The translations under genes were made by a program, and so were the position numbers. Under the pieces are notes generated by a model. That model had not been told where the DNA came from. It ran no database searches and saw only the letters and a list, made by a program, of their open reading frames with translations. DNA of 61,784 nt from an uncultured Collinsella sp. (lineage in GTDB: Bacteria; Actinomycetota; Coriobacteriia; Coriobacteriales; Coriobacteriaceae), in assembly GCA_900752215.1 (NCBI GenBank), contig CAADUO010000024.1:1-61784 (forward strand), in the 5' to 3' direction. How positions within the stretch are numbered: the stretch's first letter is position 1; each line of letters starts with the position of its first letter. This document shows, piece by piece, positions 39,855-48,433 of the stretch.

Positions 39855-41492
39855 TTAGTACATACCGCCGCCCTGCTGACCAGCGGTGGCAGCAGCGATA
39901 GCGTCCTCAAGCTGAGTGTTCTTGGGCACATCGGAGACGGTAGCCTCGGTGATGAGAATCAGGCTGGCGACAGAAGCAGCGTTCTGCAGGGTGACGCGGC
40001 TGACCTTGACGGGGTCGAGGACGCCCATCTCGATCATGTCGCCCCACTCGCCGTTGGCAGAGTTGAGACCCTGACCAGCGGGCAGCTCGGCAACCTTGTC
40101 GACCACGACAGCGCCCTCAAAGCCAGCGTTCTTGGCGATGGTGGCGACCGGAGCGGTCAGAGCCTTCTTGACGATGTCGACGCCGATCTTCTCCTCGGGG
40201 TCGTCGATCTCGACAGCGTCGAGCGCAGGAGCAGCGTCCATGAAGGCGACGCCACCACCGGCGACGATGCCCTCCTCGACAGCAGCGCGGGTAGCCTGCA
40301 GGGCGTCCTCGACGCGATGCTTGATCTCCTTGAGCTCGGACTCGGTAGCAGCGCCGACCTTGATGACGGCAACGCCACCGGAGAGCTTGGCCAGGCGCTC
40401 CTGGAGCTTCTCACGGTCGAAGTCAGAGGTGGTGTTCTCCATCTCGCCCTTGATCTGAGCGATGCGGGCGTCGATGGCCTCCTTGGAACCAGCGCCACCG
40501 ACGACGACGGTGTTGTCCTTGGAGATGGTGACGGACTTAGCGGTACCGAGCATATCGGCGGTGATGTCAGCGACCTTCACGCCCAGCTCGTCCAGGGCAG
40601 CCTGACCACCGGTGAGGACGGCGATGTCCTCGAGGATGCGCTTGCGGCGATCGCCGTAGCCCGGGGCCTTGACGGCGCAGACGTTGAGGGCGCCACGGAT
40701 CTTGTTGAGGACCAGGGTCGGCAGAGCCTCGCCGTCGATGTCCTCAGCGATGATGAGCAGGCCACGGCCAGCGCGCTGGACAGCCTCGAGAACGGGCATG
40801 ATGTCCTGAACGCTGGAGATCTTCTGGTCGGTGATGAGGATGTACGGATCCTTCATCACGGCCTCCATGCGGTCGTTGTCCGTGACGAAGTAAGCGGAGA
40901 CATAGCCCTTGTCGAACTGCATGCCCTCGACGGTGTCGATGGTGATGTCGAACGTCTGGGAATCCTCGACGGTGATGACGCCGTCCTTGCCCACGACCTC
41001 CATGGCCTCGGCGATCTTCTCGCCGACCTCGGGGTCACCGGCGGAGATGGTACCGACGGAAGCAATCTGCTCCTTGGTCTCGACCGGCTTGGCCTGCTTC
41101 TTCATCTCGGCGACGGCGGCGTTAACGGCCTTGTCGATGCCGCGACGAATGGCCAGCGGGTTGGCGCCAGCGGCGACGTTGCGCAGACCGTCGTTGACGA
41201 TGGCCTGGGCGAGCAGGGTTGCGGTGGTGGTGCCGTCACCCACGGTGTCGTTGGTCTTGGTGGCGACCTCCTTCACCAGCTGAGCACCCATGTTCTCGAT
41301 GTTGTCCTCGAGCTCAATCTCCTTGGCGACGGAAACGCCGTCGTTGGTGATGGTCGGGGCACCGAACGTGCGCTGCAGCGCAACGTAGCGACCCTTGGGG
41401 CCCATGGTGACGGTAACGGCGTCGGCCAGAGTGTTGACGCCCTTGGCGAGCTTAGCGCGGGCATCGGTATTGAACGTAATGTTCTTTGCCAT
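39855..41492 (-). CDS. groL: 60-kDa chaperonin GroEL
   Basis: A 545-residue chaperonin subunit. It starts MAKNITFNTDARAKLAKGVN and has MGPKGRYVALQRTFGAPTIT with the conserved VGDGTTTATLLAQAI ATP-binding loop. It ends GQQGGGMY, a shortened Gly-Met tail ending in Tyr. It lies 96 bp after groES. The gene end is fused to a long fold-back palindrome. It folds cytoplasmic proteins together with GroES. Confidence 0.98.
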   Translation of the reverse strand: MAKNITFNTDARAKLAKGVNTLADAVTVTMGPKGRYVALQRTFGAPTITNDGVSVAKEIELEDNIENMGAQLVKEVATKTNDTVGDGTTTATLLAQAIVNDGLRNVAAGANPLAIRRGIDKAVNAAVAEMKKQAKPVETKEQIASVGTISAGDPEVGEKIAEAMEVVGKDGVITVEDSQTFDITIDTVEGMQFDKGYVSAYFVTDNDRMEAVMKDPYILITDQKISSVQDIMPVLEAVQRAGRGLLIIAEDIDGEALPTLVLNKIRGALNVCAVKAPGYGDRRKRILEDIAVLTGGQAALDELGVKVADITADMLGTAKSVTISKDNTVVVGGAGSKEAIDARIAQIKGEMENTTSDFDREKLQERLAKLSGGVAVIKVGAATESELKEIKHRVEDALQATRAAVEEGIVAGGGVAFMDAAPALDAVEIDDPEEKIGVDIVKKALTAPVATIAKNAGFEGAVVVDKVAELPAGQGLNSANGEWGDMIEMGVLDPVKVSRVTLQNAASVASLILITEATVSDVPKNTQLEDAIAAATAGQQGGGMY

Positions 41493-41588
41493 GGTAGGTA
41501 ATCCTCCAAAAGAAATGTGACTCGCGTCGCCGCTTCCGAGTCCTATGCGGCGATCGCGTTCAAAGACGAATCAGAGATTCTGACGAGA

Positions 41589-41882
41589 CTAGGCCTCGAC
41601 GACGGCGTAGATGTCGTCGGCGCGCATCAGCAGATACTTCTCGCCGTCGACCTTGACCTCGTTGCCACCGAACTTACCGTAGATGACAACGTCACCGACC
41701 TTGACGTCCATGGGGATGCGCTCACCCTTGTCGTTGACCTTGCCGGCGCCAACGGCAACGATGGTGCCACGCTGCGGCTTCTCCTGAGCGTTGCTGGCGA
41801 TATACAGACCAGAAGCGGTCTTCTGCTCGGCCTCGTCGGGCTTGACCAGAACACGATCTGCAAGCGGCTTCAAAGACGACAT
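41589..41882 (-). CDS. groS: 10-kDa co-chaperonin GroES
   Basis: A 97-residue GroES. It begins MSSLKPLADRVLVKPDEAEQ, with the mobile loop near KTASGLYIASNAQEKPQRGT and the end EVKVDGEKYLLMRADDIYAV. AAAGGAGGAGACAAGC precedes ATG 41882. Upstream (41883-42019) I find -10-like TATAAC strings but no convincing CIRCE or HAIR site. It is the first gene of groES-groEL. Confidence 0.97.
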   Translation of the reverse strand: MSSLKPLADRVLVKPDEAEQKTASGLYIASNAQEKPQRGTIVAVGAGKVNDKGERIPMDVKVGDVVIYGKFGGNEVKVDGEKYLLMRADDIYAVVEA

Positions 41883-42019
41883 GCTTGTCTCCTCCTTTTT
41901 GGGCCGCGCGGTTATACCACGCGAATTAACCCTTTTTGTTTGCGTACGCGTTGAATGGTACCCACGAATGGCGGGTTATACAACACAGAGTCAAAAAATC
42001 TTATTTTTTGGCACTTAGA

Positions 42020-42230
42020 TTTTCTGAATGCCGGGGGATAACTTAGCAGTGGCTCCCTTGTGGCTCCGGAGGGGCGGGGCATAAGGTTTCCTGCTCGGGC
42101 AGTCCTGCTCGCACGAAGGCCACATTAAGTGGCCTTCGGCTCGTGCGGAACTCGCGATAAACCTTATGCCCCGCCCCTCCGGAGCCACACGGGAGGCAGG
42201 TTAACTAATTCGAGCCCGGCATTCAGAAAA
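42020..42230. repeat. Giant fold-back palindrome (about 211 bp) between groES and the YtcJ-type gene
   Basis: The outer arms TTTTCTGAATGCCGGG (42020-42035) and CCCGGCATTCAGAAAA (42215-42230) are perfect over 16 bp. The middle arms (42060-42089 and 42159-42188, starting GTGGCTCCGGAGGGGCGGGG) are perfect over 30 bp. The inner arms GCACGAAGGCCAC and GTGGCCTTCGGCTCGTGC close around ATTAA. All are centred on 42125-42126, so this is one symmetrical fold-back. No open reading frame is supported inside. Confidence 0.9.
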
Positions 42231-42273
42231 GTCAGTGCAGCAAAATGGCGATGCAGATGTTGCGAACAAGAAA

Positions 42274-42298
42274 GGGGCACGTTGCTGAAACGTGCCCC
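42274..42298 (-). terminator. Terminator of the amidohydrolase gene
   Basis: The stem GGGGCACGTT/AACGTGCCCC with a 5-nt loop is followed on the minus strand by TTTCTTG, 20 bp after the stop codon at 42318. Confidence 0.85.
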
Positions 42299-42317
42299 CT
42301 ATGAGTGGGGTATGAGG

Positions 42318-43955
42318 CTAGCGCTCGTAGATTACGTTACCTGCCAGGTAGGTGACCTGAACCTTGGTAGCCTGGAGCTCTTGTGGATCGACAGTGAGCG
42401 GGTTTTGGTCCAGGACTACCAGGTCGGCGTATTTGCCGGGCTCTAGGCTGCCGAGGTTTTGCTCGTCACCTGCTGCGTAGGCGCTGCCCAAGGTGTAGTT
42501 GCGCAGAGCTGTAGCCGCGTCGATGCGCTCGCTGGGGAGCCAGCCGCCCTCGGGCCAGTGGCTGCGGGGGTCTTGGCGTGTGATAGCCGTGTAGAGCACG
42601 TTCATGCTGGTAACGGCTGTGATGGGGCTATCGGTACCGAAAGCTTGGCGGATGCCGCGCTGCTTATAGGTCGCAAACGGCCACATGATGCGGCTGCGTT
42701 CCAGGCCCAGGTCGCGCTCCGGGCCACCCGGGTCGAGCGTGATGTGGCAAGGCTGGCTCGAGGCAATGACGTTGAGTTTGCGCAGACGATCGATGTCACC
42801 GGGCAGCAAATTCTCCAGATGCTCGAGCGTGTTATGACCGTGTTGGGGCAAGCCGTAGAGCTCTGCCGCCTCCTCAAAGATATCGAGCGCAGCATGGATG
42901 GCACCGTCGCCGATAACGTGGATGCGCACGGTGTGGCCACGCTCGGCTGCCGCCAGAACCAACTTGCGCATGCGCTCGACAGGAACCGTCAGACGACCCT
43001 GGTCGCCCGGGAAGCGCGGGTTGGTATAGGGCTCAGTGAGGTATGCGGTATGCTCGCTCGACACGCCGTCGAAGAACTGTTTAAAGCCTGGCGCCGAGAG
43101 CAGCGCGTTGTTCGCGTAGCGGGTCTGGAGTTCTTCCAAGCGTGATTGGTCATCCAGCAGCGTGGGAAACAAATGGGCGCGGATGACCAGCTTGCCTGCG
43201 GCCTGCAGCTTGTCGTAAACATCGTCGCGAATAAAGTCGCAGCCCGGCATGGGCATGAGCGACATATCGCAAATTGAGGTGATGCCTTGCTCGGCCATAC
43301 GCTTCATCTGGTCGGCGTAAGCGCTCGCGATGCGGTCCTCGCCCAGCCACTCAAGACAGCGCGACAGCAGCTGCATGGCCGCAGCCTCGTGAGCGATACC
43401 CGTGAGTTCGCCATTTGCATCCTTGTCGTAGCTGCCACCCGCCGGAGGCTCACTGTCGCGTGTCACGCCAAGGGCTTCGAGTGCGCGGCTGTTGAGCCAC
43501 AGGGTATGCCCATCGCCCGAATACATAACACAGGGGCGATCGGGAAAAGCAGCGTCGAGCGATGCCTTAGTGGGATGCTCGGGCGGATCCCAGCGGTAAT
43601 CGCGCCAGCCCTGCGTCACGACCCAGGCGTCGTCGGGCAGGTCCTGGGAAAACTCGAGCGCGTGCTGCACCAGTGCCGCCTCTGACGTGCCCATATCCAT
43701 GAGCATGTACGGCGAGGAACCGACCGAGGTATGGAAGAAGTGCAGGTGCGCATCATGGAAACCGGGGCAGATGAATTGCTCGCCGTAGTCGACCACCGGC
43801 GTGGCAGCAGGGGCGGCGGCAATCACGTCATCGGGCGCACCGACCGCGACGATACGATCTCCCGCGATGGCGATCGCCAACTCGCGGGCGGTATCGATGC
43901 CGTCTTGCGCGGTAAAAACGTTCTTGGAGCAGATAATCCGATCGATATGTTGCAT
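42318..43955 (-). CDS. YtcJ-type metal-dependent amidohydrolase
   Basis: A 545-residue amidohydrolase-3 family protein. Metal ligands are visible in CPGFHDAHLHFFH, IRIHVIGDGAIHAALD-like (VRIHVIGDGAIHAALDIF) and FGTDSPITAV, and the C-terminal sandwich ends GSLEPGKYADLVVLDQNPL. Relatives hydrolyse cyclic amides or N-formyl compounds; substrate unknown. Three in-frame ATGs cluster at 43955-43967; I take 43955, which has a GGGG run at proper spacing. The frame stays open far upstream across the opposite-strand M20 gene, but that extension is not coding. It diverges from the M20 gene. Confidence 0.9.
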   Translation of the reverse strand: MQHIDRIICSKNVFTAQDGIDTARELAIAIAGDRIVAVGAPDDVIAAAPAATPVVDYGEQFICPGFHDAHLHFFHTSVGSSPYMLMDMGTSEAALVQHALEFSQDLPDDAWVVTQGWRDYRWDPPEHPTKASLDAAFPDRPCVMYSGDGHTLWLNSRALEALGVTRDSEPPAGGSYDKDANGELTGIAHEAAAMQLLSRCLEWLGEDRIASAYADQMKRMAEQGITSICDMSLMPMPGCDFIRDDVYDKLQAAGKLVIRAHLFPTLLDDQSRLEELQTRYANNALLSAPGFKQFFDGVSSEHTAYLTEPYTNPRFPGDQGRLTVPVERMRKLVLAAAERGHTVRIHVIGDGAIHAALDIFEEAAELYGLPQHGHNTLEHLENLLPGDIDRLRKLNVIASSQPCHITLDPGGPERDLGLERSRIMWPFATYKQRGIRQAFGTDSPITAVTSMNVLYTAITRQDPRSHWPEGGWLPSERIDAATALRNYTLGSAYAAGDEQNLGSLEPGKYADLVVLDQNPLTVDPQELQATKVQVTYLAGNVIYER

Positions 43956-44123
43956 GGGCATCCCCATCTCTGGCAGGAAATTCAACACCCCCGAGTGTAC
44001 TCCCCCGCCCTTGTAACAAAACCGCAAGCGGCAAACGGCAACTTTACCAGCCCTAGCGGCAGGTGGCATACTGGAGAGAGCCTGTACGATTTTGCGATCA
44101 ACCCAGCAAGGAGCAAATCGACC

Positions 44124-45587
44124 ATGACGAAGACCAAGGCACAGCAGATTATTGCGGCGACCGAGGCTCGCGCGGCTGACGACGTCACCGCGGCCATCCA
44201 AGATATCGCTACCGAGTTTGAACCCTATATCATCAAGCAGCGCCGGCACTTCCATAAGCACCCGGAGCTGAGCCTTGCCGAGGAGCGCACGACCTCCGAC
44301 ATCGCCAACCAGCTCGACGCCATGAATATCCCCTACGAGCGTCCGCTCAAGACCGGCTTGGTGGCAACGCTTCGCGGCACCGCGCCGGATGCCTACCGCG
44401 AGGACGGCACACCACGCCGCCGTATCCTGCTGCGCGCCGACATCGACGCCCTGCCCGTTACCGAGCAGACTGGCGAGGAGTTCGCCAGCGTCAACGAGGG
44501 CTGCATGCACGCCTGCGGCCACGACTGCCATATCGCCATGATGCTCGGCACGCTGCAAATCCTGCGCCATATGACCGACGACATCCACGGCGAGGTCCGC
44601 ATCGTCTTCCAGCCCAGCGAGGAAAACGGCCAGGGCGCCAAGCTCATGATCGGCACGGGTGTGCTCGACGGCGTCGATGGCGCCTACGCCGCGCACATCT
44701 GGAGCGAGGTCGACGCCGGCACCGTGAGCTGCGAGCCCGGACCGCGCATGGCCAATACCGACTGGTTCCGTATCGACGTACGCGGCACCTCGTGCCACGG
44801 CGCCATGCCCCAGCGCGGTCACGACGCCGTTATGGTGGCCGCAGAGATCGTCAACGCCCTGCAGACCATCGTCTCGCGCGAGATCAGCCCCTACGAGCCG
44901 GCTGTCATCACCGTCGGCGAGCTGCACGGCGGCACCGCACGCAACGTTATCGCCGGCACGGCCTACCTCGCCGGCACGGTGCGCACCTACGGCGATTCGA
45001 CCCACGAGGAAATGCCGGAGCTTATGCGCCGCATCGTGGAGCATACCGCGGCCGCCTTGGGCGCCGAGGCAGAGCTCACCGACTACACCATCGCCAACTA
45101 CAAGGTCGAAAACGACGCCGCCTCGAGCGAGCGCTGCCGTCAGGCTGTAATCAAGTGCCTGGGCCCCACCGGCCAAGGCCATTATCGCGGCACGCTTTCG
45201 GGCGAGGATTTTTCGGAGTACCTGCGTCGCGTACCGGGCGTGCTCGCCTTTGTAGGTACGCGCAACCCCAAGATTGGCGCCACGTACGCCCAACATTCCT
45301 GCTTCTACAAGATTGACGAGACCGTACTGGCAAAGGGCTCCATGGTGGCTGCCCAGTATGCTATCGACTTTTTGGCCGAGCCCACGCAAGAGGAGCTCGA
45401 CGGCCCCGCGATTACCGCGGTCGCCGAAACCAACCCCGATCTGGCCGCCAAGTTGCGCTCTGCCAAGGCGACGACCGCCGAGGCTCGCGACGCCATCCAT
45501 GATGCCCGAACGGCTCGCCATGCCGCGATCAAGGGCATCCACGACGCACGCGCTGCTGCACGCCGCGAGGAGAAGCACGACGAGTAA
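44124..45587 (+). CDS. M20-family amidohydrolase/peptidase with charged C-terminal extension
   Basis: A 487-residue M20D-type hydrolase (IAA-amino acid/hippurate hydrolase group). Motifs: RRHFHKHPELSLAEERT, LLRADIDALPVTEQTG, GCMHACGHDCHIAMMLG (Cys and His metal ligands), VFQPSEENGQGAKLMI, and dimer-domain HGAMPQRGHDAV. AAGGAG precedes ATG 44124. The core ends near 415; the last roughly 70 residues (LRSAKATTAEARDAIHDART onward) are an Ala/Arg-rich helix with no counterpart in standard family members. Substrate unknown; it diverges from the YtcJ-type gene and may act in the same catabolic step. Confidence 0.9.
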   Translation: MTKTKAQQIIAATEARAADDVTAAIQDIATEFEPYIIKQRRHFHKHPELSLAEERTTSDIANQLDAMNIPYERPLKTGLVATLRGTAPDAYREDGTPRRRILLRADIDALPVTEQTGEEFASVNEGCMHACGHDCHIAMMLGTLQILRHMTDDIHGEVRIVFQPSEENGQGAKLMIGTGVLDGVDGAYAAHIWSEVDAGTVSCEPGPRMANTDWFRIDVRGTSCHGAMPQRGHDAVMVAAEIVNALQTIVSREISPYEPAVITVGELHGGTARNVIAGTAYLAGTVRTYGDSTHEEMPELMRRIVEHTAAALGAEAELTDYTIANYKVENDAASSERCRQAVIKCLGPTGQGHYRGTLSGEDFSEYLRRVPGVLAFVGTRNPKIGATYAQHSCFYKIDETVLAKGSMVAAQYAIDFLAEPTQEELDGPAITAVAETNPDLAAKLRSAKATTAEARDAIHDARTARHAAIKGIHDARAAARREEKHDE

Positions 45588-45632
45588 TCGATTCGCTGGC
45601 ATCTCGCAGTCATAGCCACATCGCGATGTCAA

Positions 45633-45668
45633 AGCGGGGGCGGACGTTTCAACACGTCCGCCCCCGCT
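45633..45668. terminator. Bidirectional terminator between the M20 gene and the zinc-ribbon gene
   Basis: Perfect 15-bp arms AGCGGGGGCGGACGT and ACGTCCGCCCCCGCT enclose a 6-nt loop between convergent genes. Confidence 0.85.
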
Positions 45669-45690
45669 CATTCTTCAAGCGCTATTTCTA

Positions 45691-45715
45691 CTATTTCTAC
45701 CCCGTCCCCAAATGG
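45691..45715 (-). repeat. GGGACGGGG-family hairpin after the zinc-ribbon gene
   Basis: CCATTT pairs with AAATAG (one mismatch) around the loop GGGGACGGGGTAG, 12 bp after the stop codon at 45728. It resembles the repeats at 21.5 and 56.4 kb. Confidence 0.45.
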
Positions 45716-45727
45716 CAGACGGCATGG

Positions 45728-47053
45728 CTACTCGTCCTGAGGTTCCTCGTCGGAGCTTGGCTCGGACGCCGACTCAGGTGCAGGTGCAGGTGCCGGCTCA
45801 GGCTCAGGCTCAGGCGCAGGCTCGGGCTCAGATGCCGTCTCAGACTCGGGCGCCGGTTCAGGCTCGGGCGCCGGCTCAGGCTCGGGCGCCGGCTCAGGCT
45901 CGGGCGCGGGAGCGGGTGCAGGTGCCGGCGAAGCATCCGGAGCGCTGTAACCCGAGGGAGCGGACTTCTTCTCGAAGGGCAATACAAAAGTCAGAACGTC
46001 GTCCTTGTCCTCGTCGGCCCACTCGCTTGCATAACGTGCAACCCAATAGCCAACGGCACGGTGCTTGAGCATCTTGCCAAAGACCGTAAGAAATACGGTG
46101 ACAAAAGCGACCAGCACCAGAAACAGCACGAGTGTGATGCCACCGCCGGTAACAAGCGCCTCAATAACCGTAGGACGATAGTAGTAGCTATACATACCGA
46201 CAGAGGCAATGGCGCCAAAGACAACCGTCAAGATCCATGTGACAACGTTGGCGACCAGGCCCGTCAAAAACTCGGGAAGGAACGAAGCACAGAACAGCTT
46301 GGTCTTGTTGTGCTTAAACGCCGCCCAGACCTTATCGAGCGAAAACGCGCTCTCGACGCGACCGGTCACCGCAAAGTGCATCACGGCGATGTCGGCGAAC
46401 ATCTTAAAGAAGACACCCAGAATCGCCGAGGCAATTAGCGCCAGGACAAGCAGGCCGAGCGAACCGAACAGCGCAGCCTCGAGTGCATAGGAGCCGTAAT
46501 AAGAATACGAGCCCGCAGCGCCAATTACCACGCCCTCCACCAGCGAAAGCACTACACCGATAACGGGAATGGCAGCGATAACCTCGAGCACGACCGAAAT
46601 AACGCTCGAAAAGACTCCGAGACCAAACGACGTGGAACGCATGAGTGGACGGTCCATGCCGTCATCGACCTTGAGCGAAAGATCACGGCCCCACTCGATA
46701 CCAAAGCCGGAACCGCACACACTCGCAATGCAAGCTGCCAAAAAGCCGATGGCAGCCGCAATGCCGCCAATAACGGGAATAAACAACACGAGCACCGACA
46801 CAACGCAAATCAGCGCCGGCAAAAACGCGATTTGGCATACACGCTGAAGCACGCCCGGAGTCTTGGTCATATCTTGGAACGCCTGAGCCACACAGCCCTT
46901 TGGCGCATTCGCCACGGGCGGTTGCGGAACAAACTGCTGGGGCTGAGGCTGTCCCTGGGGAGCGGGGCCAGAGGCACCGGCATTAGGAGCACCGCACACA
47001 CCGCAGAACTTGTCGTTATCGCCCATGGGGGCACCACACTGCGAGCAGAACAT
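45728..47053 (-). CDS. Zinc-ribbon, DUF4013 membrane protein with Pro-Glu-Ala repeat tail
   Basis: A 441-residue protein. The N-terminal double zinc ribbon has two CxxC pairs (MFCSQCGAPMGDNDKFCGVC). A Pro/Gln linker follows, then about six transmembrane segments matching DUF4013. The C-terminal tail from about residue 365 is a low-complexity run of EPEPAP-type units encoded by imperfect 18-bp repeats (GCCCGAGCCTGAGCCGGC). Start ATG 47053 follows AAGGGATG. Function unknown; the tail length could vary between strains. Confidence 0.8.
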   Translation of the reverse strand: MFCSQCGAPMGDNDKFCGVCGAPNAGASGPAPQGQPQPQQFVPQPPVANAPKGCVAQAFQDMTKTPGVLQRVCQIAFLPALICVVSVLVLFIPVIGGIAAAIGFLAACIASVCGSGFGIEWGRDLSLKVDDGMDRPLMRSTSFGLGVFSSVISVVLEVIAAIPVIGVVLSLVEGVVIGAAGSYSYYGSYALEAALFGSLGLLVLALIASAILGVFFKMFADIAVMHFAVTGRVESAFSLDKVWAAFKHNKTKLFCASFLPEFLTGLVANVVTWILTVVFGAIASVGMYSYYYRPTVIEALVTGGGITLVLFLVLVAFVTVFLTVFGKMLKHRAVGYWVARYASEWADEDKDDVLTFVLPFEKKSAPSGYSAPDASPAPAPAPAPEPEPAPEPEPAPEPEPAPESETASEPEPAPEPEPEPAPAPAPESASEPSSDEEPQDE

Positions 47054-47202
47054 AGAATCATCCCTTCGTATCTTGAACGAATCACTTGGATCGCAAACGT
47101 TGTCTTTAGCATCATTATTGCCCAATGTGGGGTCAAATACTCAAAGATGACCGATTTGCAAGATACACGGTGCCAGCAGGCGGTTCGTTGAATACGTCTG
47201 TG

Positions 47203-48225
47203 CTAGTTCGTTCCGCGGAAGCCCTTGCCGACGATCTCGGAGCTGTCGACGATCGTGATAAAGGCACCCGGATCGACTTCGCGCGCATAGCGGCGTAGTT
47301 GCACGGCCTCGCGACGGCTCAGCACGCTCATGATCACCGTCACGCACTTGCCCGAGAAGGCACCGTAGCCGCGGCTGATGGTCGCCGTGCGGTTGAGATG
47401 CTTGACGATAAACCCCTCGACCTTAAGGGGCTCGGAACAAATGATCGTGCAGACTTTGCGCAGGTGAATGCTCTCAATGGCTTTGTCGACCACGAGTGTC
47501 TTGGCAAACAGGCCGAGCACGCAATACAGACCGACACGCGGGCCATACAAAAAGGCCGCGATGGTCACGATGCCGATATCGACCAGCAGCAGGGCGCGGC
47601 CAATCTCGAGCGTCGTGCGGCGCTTGAGGATCATGGCAAGAATGTCCGTGCCGCCCGTCGAGGCGCCGATGTCAAAGACAATAGCGCTGCCGAGCGCCGG
47701 CAAGATGACGGCAAAGCACAGGTCGAGCCACATATCACCCGTCAGAGAGACATCGGTCGGAATGAAGAGCTCAAACAGCGAGACGTAGGCCGAAAGCGCA
47801 AACGAAGCGAAGACGCTCCAAAGAATCGCCTTGCGCTCCAAAAAGATAAAACCCAAAACGACGAGAACCGCGTTGATAATCCACATAAAGACGCCGACGG
47901 GCAGGGTCGGGAACAGCGTGGACAGAATGACCGACACGCCCGAGGTGCCGCCAAAAGCAAAGTGATTAGGGGTTTTAAACGCAACGATGGCGAAGGCCGT
48001 AAGAATCAGGCCCAGATTGAGCTCGGCGAAAAAGCGCGGAAAGCCCGGCTCCTGGCTGCGCTTTTGACCGGCACGCTCGCCGCGCTCGATATCGGTGCGA
48101 TCAACCACGCGCTCCATCGGCACCACGGGAGGACGATGCATCTCCTCGGCAGCACGCGACGCCGCCTCTGCCGCAGCGGCCTCAATCGCCCATGCCTTGC
48201 TTTCTGTTTCGTGCTCGTCGGCCAT
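47203..48225 (-). CDS. YitT-family membrane protein (DUF161/DUF2179)
   Basis: A 340-residue protein. Residues 1 to about 65 are a charged cytoplasmic extension (Ala/Glu-rich helix). Five or six hydrophobic helices follow, with family signatures NHFAFGGTSGVSVILS and DIGASTGGTDILAMIL. The last roughly 85 residues (VCTIICSEPLKVEGFIVKHL) are the soluble DUF2179 domain, a PII-like fold. The role of YitT proteins is unsettled. It is monocistronic, downstream of the Asp23 operon. Confidence 0.88.
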   Translation of the reverse strand: MADEHETESKAWAIEAAAAEAASRAAEEMHRPPVVPMERVVDRTDIERGERAGQKRSQEPGFPRFFAELNLGLILTAFAIVAFKTPNHFAFGGTSGVSVILSTLFPTLPVGVFMWIINAVLVVLGFIFLERKAILWSVFASFALSAYVSLFELFIPTDVSLTGDMWLDLCFAVILPALGSAIVFDIGASTGGTDILAMILKRRTTLEIGRALLLVDIGIVTIAAFLYGPRVGLYCVLGLFAKTLVVDKAIESIHLRKVCTIICSEPLKVEGFIVKHLNRTATISRGYGAFSGKCVTVIMSVLSRREAVQLRRYAREVDPGAFITIVDSSEIVGKGFRGTN

Positions 48226-48400
48226 TACGGCAACCCCTCGTTAACAATTTGGAAACAATGCGCCCATTAGGGTAACGCGGAACGCGACGATTGCAACCCC
48301 TAGTTAGACGAGCGGTATGCCTACATCGGGGGGCATACAAATAACGGCCGGCCACGCTTTTGCTTGCGCGGTCGACCGTTTAACGTTTTCGCAGATAAAA

Positions 48401-48433
48401 CCTGCCAAAACAAACTTGTCCCTTTTTGGAAGG
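48401..48433 (-). repeat. Stop-codon-abutting hairpin repeat, copy c (3' end of asp23)
   Basis: The TAA of the Asp23 gene is followed by CCTTCCAAAA, loop AGGGACAAGTTTG, arm TTTTGGCAGG and then TTTTATCTGCG. It is nearly identical to the copies at 22811 and 53254. Confidence 0.85.

Noticed and set aside
42003..42036. A CIRCE-like pair (TTGGCACTT, 9-bp spacer, GAATGCCGG) upstream of groES.
   Set aside because: Only five of nine arm positions pair, and the right half belongs to the giant fold-back at 42020-42230.
43968..45671. A continuous minus-strand open frame extends the YtcJ-type amidohydrolase by almost 570 codons.
   Set aside because: The extra part lies wholly opposite the well-conserved M20 gene, has no recognisable domain, and reflects GC-rich third-position bias on the other strand.
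45770..45930. A CRISPR-like regular repeat.
   Set aside because: The 18-bp units are contiguous without spacers and encode a Pro-Glu tail in frame. No CRISPR array is seen anywhere in the window.
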